Made by a program: the position numbers and the translations under genes. Below, piece by piece: positions 5,938 to 10,355 of a stretch of DNA of 10,355 nt. The DNA is taken from the NCBI GenBank assembly GCA_027083075.1, contig JALWQQ010000279.1, positions 1 to 10,355 on the forward strand, written 5' to 3'. The number at the start of each line of letters is the position of its first letter. The first letter of the stretch is position 1. The stretch is from Campylobacteraceae bacterium (GTDB taxonomy: Bacteria > Campylobacterota > Campylobacteria > Campylobacterales > Sulfurovaceae). The notes under the pieces were generated by a model. That model saw only the letters and a list, made by a program, of their open reading frames with translations, searched no databases and had not been told where the DNA came from.

Positions 5938-6807
5938 TCAAGAGAGAACCTCTTTGACCGCCTTACCGATTTCGGCAGGTGATACGACCACTTTGACACC
6001 TGCCGCTTCAAGTGCATCCGTCTTCTCTTTTGCCGTACCTGCGCTACCGCTGACAATCGCACCGGCATGCCCCATGCGTTTACCCTTGGGTGCCGTTTGA
6101 CCGGCGATAAAGGCTACAACCGGTTTTTTGATGTTCTCTTTGATAAACTTCGCCGCTTGGATCTCCAGATCGCCGCCGATTTCGCCGATCATTACGATCG
6201 CTTCGGTCTCGGGATCGGCTTCGAACATCGGCAAGAGCTGTTTGTAGCTCAGTCCGATGATCGGGTCACCCCCGATACCAACGGCGGTCGTAATCCCAAG
6301 CCCCTCTTTGACCACTTGGTTACTCGCCTCATACGTCAAAGTACCGGATTTGGAAATCAGACCGACTTTACCCTTCTTGAAGATGTTGCCGGGCATGATG
6401 CCGATCTTGCACTCTTCGGCGGTAATGATACCGGGACAGTTGGGACCGATCGTCATCATGCCGTGCTTGACGGCATGCGCTTTTGCCTTTTGCATATCGC
6501 GTACCGGTGCACCCTCGGTGATGATCACGGCAAGTTCGATACCCGCTTCCGCCGCTTCCATCACCGCATCGGCAACAAAAGCGGGCGGCACGAAGACCAT
6601 CGAAACGGTTGCACCCGTTGCGGCTACCGCCTCTTTAACAGTGTTGAAAACCGGCTTACCAAGGTGTGTTTGACCACCCTTACCCGGCGTGACACCGCCG
6701 ACGATTTGCGTTCCGTACGCCATGCACTGCTCGGCATGAAAGGTACCTTCGCTACCCGTAAACCCCTGTACGATCACCTTCGTATCTTTGTTGACCAAAA
6801 TACTCAT
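5938..6807 (-). CDS. sucD: Succinyl-CoA synthetase (ADP-forming), alpha subunit
   Basis: A 289-residue subunit, the usual SucD length. It binds CoA through an N-terminal Rossmann domain ([15 protein letters not shown], about residues 10-24) and carries the phosphorylated catalytic histidine H247 in GHAGAIVSG, the equivalent of E. coli His246. The signature GPNCPGII near residue 122 and SKSGTLTYE near 153 are both intact. With SucC it interconverts succinate + CoA + NTP and succinyl-CoA; in a reductive TCA cycle it makes the succinyl-CoA used by the downstream OorDABC. The ATG at 6807 overlaps the sucC stop by one base (TAATG), with AAGGAG about 8 bases upstream. Nothing in the sequence is unusual. 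Confidence 0.97.
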   Translation of the reverse strand: MSILVNKDTKVIVQGFTGSEGTFHAEQCMAYGTQIVGGVTPGKGGQTHLGKPVFNTVKEAVAATGATVSMVFVPPAFVADAVMEAAEAGIELAVIITEGAPVRDMQKAKAHAVKHGMMTIGPNCPGIITAEECKIGIMPGNIFKKGKVGLISKSGTLTYEASNQVVKEGLGITTAVGIGGDPIIGLSYKQLLPMFEADPETEAIVMIGEIGGDLEIQAAKFIKENIKKPVVAFIAGQTAPKGKRMGHAGAIVSGSAGTAKEKTDALEAAGVKVVVSPAEIGKAVKEVLS

Positions 6808-7982
6808 TACAGCTCTCCTTTCGCCGCCGCTACGGCCTTTTTCGCACCGTCGGCAAGATCGGTTGCGGCGATAACATTTTCGATATTGGCATTTTTCAAA
6901 ATCTCTGCAGCTTCCGCAGCATTGGTACCGTCCAAGCGCACCACGACAGGCACTTTGACATCGACCATTTTGGTTGCTTCCAAGATACCGTTGGCGATGC
7001 GATCACAACGCACGATACCACCGAAGATATTGACGAAGATCGACTTGACATTGGGGTTTCTCAAGATGATCTCGAAGCCCTTGGCAACCGTCTCCGCCGT
7101 CGCCTTACCTCCCACATCGAGGAAGTTCGCGGGCGTACCGCCCATGTAGTTGATCGTATCCATCGTACCCATCGCAAGTCCCGCACCGTTGACCATACAG
7201 CCGATCTCGCCGTCAAGCGATACATAGCTTAGACCATACTGTGCCGCCTCGCGCTCATCGGGATCCTCTTCGCTGATATCGCGCATCTCTTCGATCTCGG
7301 GGTGCCTAAAGAGCGCACTGTCATCAAAGCCCATCTTGGCATCCAGTGCGATAAACTCACCGCTTCCGGTGCGTACAAGCGGGTTGATCTCGATGAGCTC
7401 AGCATCTTTGTCCATATAGACCTTGAAGAGCTTTTGGGCAAACTTCATAAAGTTCTTCTGCTCGTTTTTATCGGTGATGCCGAGCCCAAAGACCAATTCG
7501 CGCCCATGAAAGCCCTGAAAACCGATCGCGGGATCGACTGCGACCTTGACGATCTTTTCAGGCGTCTCTTCGGCAACTTTCTCGATCTCCATTCCCCCTT
7601 CGGTCGATGCCATGATCACGGGCATCTCCTTGGCACGATCGAGCACTACGCCGAGATAGAACTCATCTTTGATATCCACGCCCTCTTCGATATAGACCTT
7701 CTGTACCAATTTCCCTTCGGGACCGGTTTGGTGTGTCACCAGATTCATCCCGATGATCTGCGAGGCAAGCTCTCTGACCTCTTCGGTGCTTTTGGCAAGC
7801 TTCACGCCGCCGCCAAGACCGCGTCCGCCGGCGTGAATCTGTGCCTTAACCACCCAGATGGAACCACCGAGCTCTTGTGCCGCCTTCACCGCCTCATCAG
7901 GGGTGTTTGCCACGATGCCTCTCGGTGTCGGTACGCCGTACTCTTTGAAGATTTGCTTCGCCTGATACTCATGGATATTCAT
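6807..7982 (-). CDS. sucC: Succinyl-CoA synthetase (ADP-forming), beta subunit
   Basis: A 391-residue ATP-grasp subunit, close to the usual 387-390. It binds the nucleotide and succinate. MNIHEYQAK at the N-terminus is a family hallmark; [12 protein letters not shown] (about residues 52-62) is the glycine-rich nucleotide loop; EINPLV with the following [10 protein letters not shown] supplies metal and substrate ligands; [31 protein letters not shown] and [11 protein letters not shown] form the C-terminal flavodoxin-like domain that meets SucD. The ATG at 7982 is chosen over an in-frame start 24 bases upstream because GGAG lies 7 bases before it and the protein then begins exactly as in the family. 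ATP or GTP preference cannot be read reliably. It is the first gene after the fumC terminator and has its own promoter. Confidence 0.97.
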   Translation of the reverse strand: MNIHEYQAKQIFKEYGVPTPRGIVANTPDEAVKAAQELGGSIWVVKAQIHAGGRGLGGGVKLAKSTEEVRELASQIIGMNLVTHQTGPEGKLVQKVYIEEGVDIKDEFYLGVVLDRAKEMPVIMASTEGGMEIEKVAEETPEKIVKVAVDPAIGFQGFHGRELVFGLGITDKNEQKNFMKFAQKLFKVYMDKDAELIEINPLVRTGSGEFIALDAKMGFDDSALFRHPEIEEMRDISEEDPDEREAAQYGLSYVSLDGEIGCMVNGAGLAMGTMDTINYMGGTPANFLDVGGKATAETVAKGFEIILRNPNVKSIFVNIFGGIVRCDRIANGILEATKMVDVKVPVVVRLDGTNAAEAAEILKNANIENVIAATDLADGAKKAVAAAKGEL

Positions 7983-8008
7983 GCGTACTCCTTTTTCAAA
8001 GTTCAAAT

Positions 8009-8014
8009 ATTATA
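8009..8014 (-). promoter_or_regulatory. -10 box of the sucCD promoter
   Basis: A perfect TATAAT on the minus strand 27-32 bases before the sucC start codon; transcription would begin near 8002, leaving a leader of about 20 bases with the GGAG ribosome site. The -35 position (TCAAAG, 8037-8032, 17-base spacing) matches only 2 of 6 and is buried in an inverted repeat, which suggests that an activator or repressor sets its strength. Confidence 0.65.
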
Positions 8015-8019
8015 CGCCC

Positions 8020-8040
8020 TCATCAAATAATCTTTGATGA
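8020..8040. promoter_or_regulatory. Perfect inverted repeat over the sucC -35 region
   Basis: TCATCAAA-N5-TTTGATGA, a perfect 8+5+8 dyad, starts 5 bases upstream of the TATAAT box and covers the expected -35 element. The size and placement are typical of a dimeric regulator site. No regulator gene is visible in the window. It is not followed by a U-run in either direction, so a terminator is less likely. Confidence 0.6.
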
Positions 8041-8109
8041 ATAGTGCCGGCTTTACAGATAAATTGAAGTCTCTGTTAAATATCTACACAGATTTTAGAG
8101 GAGATAGTG

Positions 8110-8137
8110 AAAAGGGGTGTGAAAAATCGCAACACCC
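8110..8137 (-). terminator. Intrinsic terminator of the mdh-fumC operon
   Basis: GGGTGT (8137-8132) pairs with ACACCC (8120-8115) around an 11-base loop, then C and four U residues. The first stem base is the final G of the fumC TAG stop codon. The short U-run makes it moderate in strength. It separates mdh-fumC from sucCD. Confidence 0.65.
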
Positions 8138-9534
8138 TACGCTTTGGGGGCGATCATCTCTTCGGGCTTAACGTAGCGATCGAACTCTTCCGCGCTAAGG
8201 ATGCCCAGTGCCACCGCCGCCTCTTTGAGCGTACTACCGTCCGCGTGCGCCTTTTTGGCAATCTTGGCGGCGTTTTCGTAGCCGATATGGGGATTGAGTG
8301 CGGTCACCAACATCAGCGAATCGTTGAGATAGTGTGCGATCTTCTCTTCGTTGGGTTCGATGCCGACGGCACAGTTGACATCGAAGCTACGCATCGTATC
8401 GGCAAGAAGTTTGATCGATTGCAAGATATTGTAGGCGATGACGGGTTTGAAGACATTGAGCTCAAAGTTGCCTTGACTTGCCGCAAAGCCGACCGTTGCA
8501 TCATTGCCCATCACCTGCGCCGCCACCATTGTCATCGCTTCGGCTTGGGTCGGGTTGACCTTGCCGGGCATGATGGAACTTCCCGGTTCGTTGGCGGGAA
8601 TGGTAATCTCGCCGATACCGCAGCGCGGTCCGCTAGCCAACCAGCGGATATCATTGGCTATCTTCATCAGGTTTGCGGCTAGTGCTTTGAGTGCCCCACT
8701 CAGTACTACCTCCGCATCGTGTCCCGTCAGGGCATGGAACTTGTTGGGTTGTGAGATGAAGCCGTAGTTTTTGGACATAAAACTATTGAGCTTCTCGGCG
8801 ACACGTTCGCTAAACTCAGGGTGAGAGTTGAGCCCCGTACCGACCGCCGTACCGCCGATGGCTAACTCACGCACATACTTGAGCGCATCTTCAAGCTGCT
8901 TGCGATTGGTCTCCAGCATCGCCACATAGCCGCTTAGCTCTTGTCCGAGTGTCAACGGTGTCGCGTCTTGCAGGTGGGTACGGCCGATCTTAACGATATC
9001 TTTAAAGGCTTCCGATTTGGTCTGAAGCGTCGCTTTGAGTTGATCGAGCGCGGGCAAGAGATCGTCCACCACAGCTACCGTTTCTGCGATACGCATCGCC
9101 GTCGGGTAGGTGTCGTTAGAGCTCTGACCTTTGTTGACGTCGTCGTTGGGGTGCACCAACTTCTCTTTGGTAAAGTCGCCGCCGAGCAGTTCCGTCGCTT
9201 TGTTGGCAACCACTTCGTTGACGTTCATATTGGACTGCGTGCCCGAACCGGTCTGCCATACAACCAATGGGAAGTTGTCGTCCAACTCACCCGAAAGGAC
9301 GATATCGCATGCTTTGGCGATCGCCTCGGCTTTAGCATCGTCCAAGCGACCCAATTCGTTATTGACCAGCGCGCACGCCTTTTTGAGATTGGCAAAACCG
9401 CGGATCACCTCGATCGGCATCTTTTCGTTGCCGATACGGAAGTTTTGCAAAGAGCGCTGCGTCTGCGCCGCCCAGTACTTGTCGGCAGGAACCTGCATCT
9501 CTCCCATCGTATCTTTTTCGATTCTGTATGCCAT
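8137..9534 (-). CDS. fumC: Class II fumarate hydratase
   Basis: A 465-residue enzyme (E. coli FumC has 467) that interconverts fumarate and L-malate without an iron-sulfur cluster. The aspartase/fumarase signature [10 protein letters not shown] lies at residues 318-327, on the loop with the catalytic Ser. [14 protein letters not shown] (95-108), [10 protein letters not shown] (138-147) and [10 protein letters not shown] with H187 (E. coli H188) form the rest of the active site. FumC is separated from aspartase (AspA) and argininosuccinate lyase by its length and by near-identity to FumC in these blocks. The ATG at 9534 follows the mdh stop by 3 bases with GGAG 6 bases upstream. Its malate partner enzyme is directly upstream. 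An oxygen-stable class II fumarase is suited to a cell that meets oxygen or nitrate. Confidence 0.97.
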   Translation of the reverse strand: MAYRIEKDTMGEMQVPADKYWAAQTQRSLQNFRIGNEKMPIEVIRGFANLKKACALVNNELGRLDDAKAEAIAKACDIVLSGELDDNFPLVVWQTGSGTQSNMNVNEVVANKATELLGGDFTKEKLVHPNDDVNKGQSSNDTYPTAMRIAETVAVVDDLLPALDQLKATLQTKSEAFKDIVKIGRTHLQDATPLTLGQELSGYVAMLETNRKQLEDALKYVRELAIGGTAVGTGLNSHPEFSERVAEKLNSFMSKNYGFISQPNKFHALTGHDAEVVLSGALKALAANLMKIANDIRWLASGPRCGIGEITIPANEPGSSIMPGKVNPTQAEAMTMVAAQVMGNDATVGFAASQGNFELNVFKPVIAYNILQSIKLLADTMRSFDVNCAVGIEPNEEKIAHYLNDSLMLVTALNPHIGYENAAKIAKKAHADGSTLKEAAVALGILSAEEFDRYVKPEEMIAPKA

Positions 9535-9537
9535 GGC

Positions 9538-10355
9538 TTACTCCGTGATGCGATTGTCTTCAGGGTTGGTAAAGAAGTTGTTACGCTTAAGGACATTGAT
9601 CATCTCGCGTACCGATGCGACACTCTTGGCAAAGCGGCGCTTTTGCGCCTCGCTTAGTGTCACTTCGAAGAGTTTTTCAACCCCGCCCGCACCCAAAGCA
9701 ACGGGCACACCCGAGACAACGTCACTATAGCCGTAGTGTCCGTCGAGATAGACGGCGCAAGGGTGGATCTGCTTGGTATCTTTCAAGATCGCTTCAACCA
9801 TGATCGCCGTCGATTTTGCCGGCGCATAGTAGGCAGAACCGGTTTTAAGATAGCCGACGATCTCCGCACCGCCGTGCTTGGTGCGCTCTACCACCTCAAG
9901 GATCTCATCCTCATCCAAGATGTCGCTTAGCGGCACACCTGCTACGGTCGAAAATTTCGGTAGGGGCACCATATCATCCCCGTGACCGCCCATGACAGAG
10001 GCGCGGATCTGCCCTGCGCCGTATCCGATCTTTTCGTAGATGAAGTGTGCCATACGCGCACTATCCAAGATGCCTGCCATCCCCACGACGCGCTCCTTGG
10101 GAAAGCCCGACTCTTTAAGCGCCACATAGGTCATGACATCAAGCGGGTTAGAGACCATCACCACGATCGCATCGGGCGCATGCTCTTTAACGTCGGCGAT
10201 CACCTGCTTGGTGATCTCTGCATTGACCATTAGCAGATCGTCACGGCTCATACCGGGTTTACGCGGGCTGCCCGCCGTGATGACTACGACGTCACTGCCT
10301 GCGATATCGGAAGCCTCTTCGGCAACCGAGACGATCGTGTGTTGCCTCGCGGCAT
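9538..10355 (-). CDS. mdh: Malate dehydrogenase (LDH-like type), 5' end outside window
   Basis: The frame stays open to the right edge; 271 codons plus two bases are visible, so about 40-50 N-terminal residues with the Rossmann G-x-G-x-x-G loop are missing. An internal ATG at 10251 is not the start because the conserved [13 protein letters not shown] precedes it in frame. It interconverts malate and oxaloacetate with NAD(H). [10 protein letters not shown] is the mobile loop, with the Arg at the position that selects dicarboxylic acids (malate) over lactate; [19 protein letters not shown] (Asp and Arg) and [11 protein letters not shown] (catalytic His) are all intact. It belongs to the LDH-like MDH group common in Campylobacterota and many anaerobes. 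fumC begins 3 bases after its TAA, so the two form an operon; upstream genes are beyond the window. Confidence 0.96.
   Translation of the reverse strand, partial: AARQHTIVSVAEEASDIAGSDVVVITAGSPRKPGMSRDDLLMVNAEITKQVIADVKEHAPDAIVVMVSNPLDVMTYVALKESGFPKERVVGMAGILDSARMAHFIYEKIGYGAGQIRASVMGGHGDDMVPLPKFSTVAGVPLSDILDEDEILEVVERTKHGGAEIVGYLKTGSAYYAPAKSTAIMVEAILKDTKQIHPCAVYLDGHYGYSDVVSGVPVALGAGGVEKLFEVTLSEAQKRRFAKSVASVREMINVLKRNNFFTNPEDNRITE

Noticed and set aside
5878..5982. Plus-strand small frame of 34 codons with AGGAGG 10 bases before its ATG
   Set aside because: Its second half is antisense to the conserved end of sucD, no promoter is visible, and the AGGAGG word is part of a repeat in the oorD promoter region; no recognisable protein.
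6067..7149. Long plus-strand open frame of 360 codons
   Set aside because: Antisense to sucD and sucC; the His/Arg/Asp-rich translation is a typical mirror of GC-rich codons in the real genes.
8020..8040. Dyad as a transcription terminator of fumC
   Set aside because: No U-run follows on either strand, and a better terminator lies at 8110-8137; the dyad abuts the sucC -10 box.
9538..10251. Malate dehydrogenase starting at the ATG at 10251
   Set aside because: The frame continues upstream with the conserved [13 protein letters not shown] block, so this Met is internal and the gene is cut by the window edge.

Overview
The window looks like a piece of chromosome from a free-living, chemolithoautotroph-type member of the Campylobacterota (Sulfurovum/Nitratifractor-like rather than Campylobacter or Helicobacter). 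This rests on gene content and order (mdh-fumC-sucCD-oorDABC), the four-subunit OorDABC enzyme and the close protein resemblance to that group. Base composition is roughly half GC, which is high for the phylum. The exact genus cannot be fixed from the sequence alone. Every gene I can support lies on the minus strand, so the window reads from right to left.

Layout from right to left. (1) 10355-8137: the 3' part of a malate dehydrogenase gene (mdh, start beyond the window), then fumC three bases later, closed by a hairpin terminator that begins in the fumC stop codon. (2) 8136-7983: an intergenic region with a TATAAT promoter for sucC, a perfect 8+5+8 inverted repeat over its -35 position, and a cluster of ACAGA half-sites. 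(3) 7982-5938: sucC and sucD, overlapping by one base (TAATG). (4) 5937-5739: about 200 bases with no gene, holding a probable promoter for oorD, a 7+1+7 palindrome over its -10 box and a leader hairpin. (5) 5738-2828: oorD-oorA-oorB-oorC, tightly packed and co-directional. (6) 2752-2348: rnpB, the RNA subunit of RNase P, with its own extended -10 promoter and an unusually long P12 arm. (7) 2307-1: a promoter, a small HlyD-like periplasmic adaptor, and a molybdopterin oxidoreductase whose GTG start overlaps the adaptor's stop codon and which runs off the left edge.

The right 7.5 kb is a central-carbon block. Malate dehydrogenase, fumarase, succinyl-CoA synthetase and 2-oxoglutarate:ferredoxin oxidoreductase interconvert oxaloacetate, malate, fumarate, succinyl-CoA/succinate and 2-oxoglutarate. 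In autotrophic Campylobacterota this set runs as the reductive TCA cycle together with fumarate reductase and ATP-citrate lyase; neither of those is in the window, so direction cannot be proved here.

The least ordinary parts are the expanded rnpB P12 arm carrying GGGGTC/GACCCC palindromes like those near REP/RAYT elements, the two unmatched promoter palindromes, and the adaptor-oxidoreductase pair, in which the oxidoreductase lacks the usual Lys/Arg after its fourth cluster cysteine. I found no CRISPR array, tRNA, rRNA or intact mobile element, and no evidence for a wholly new system.
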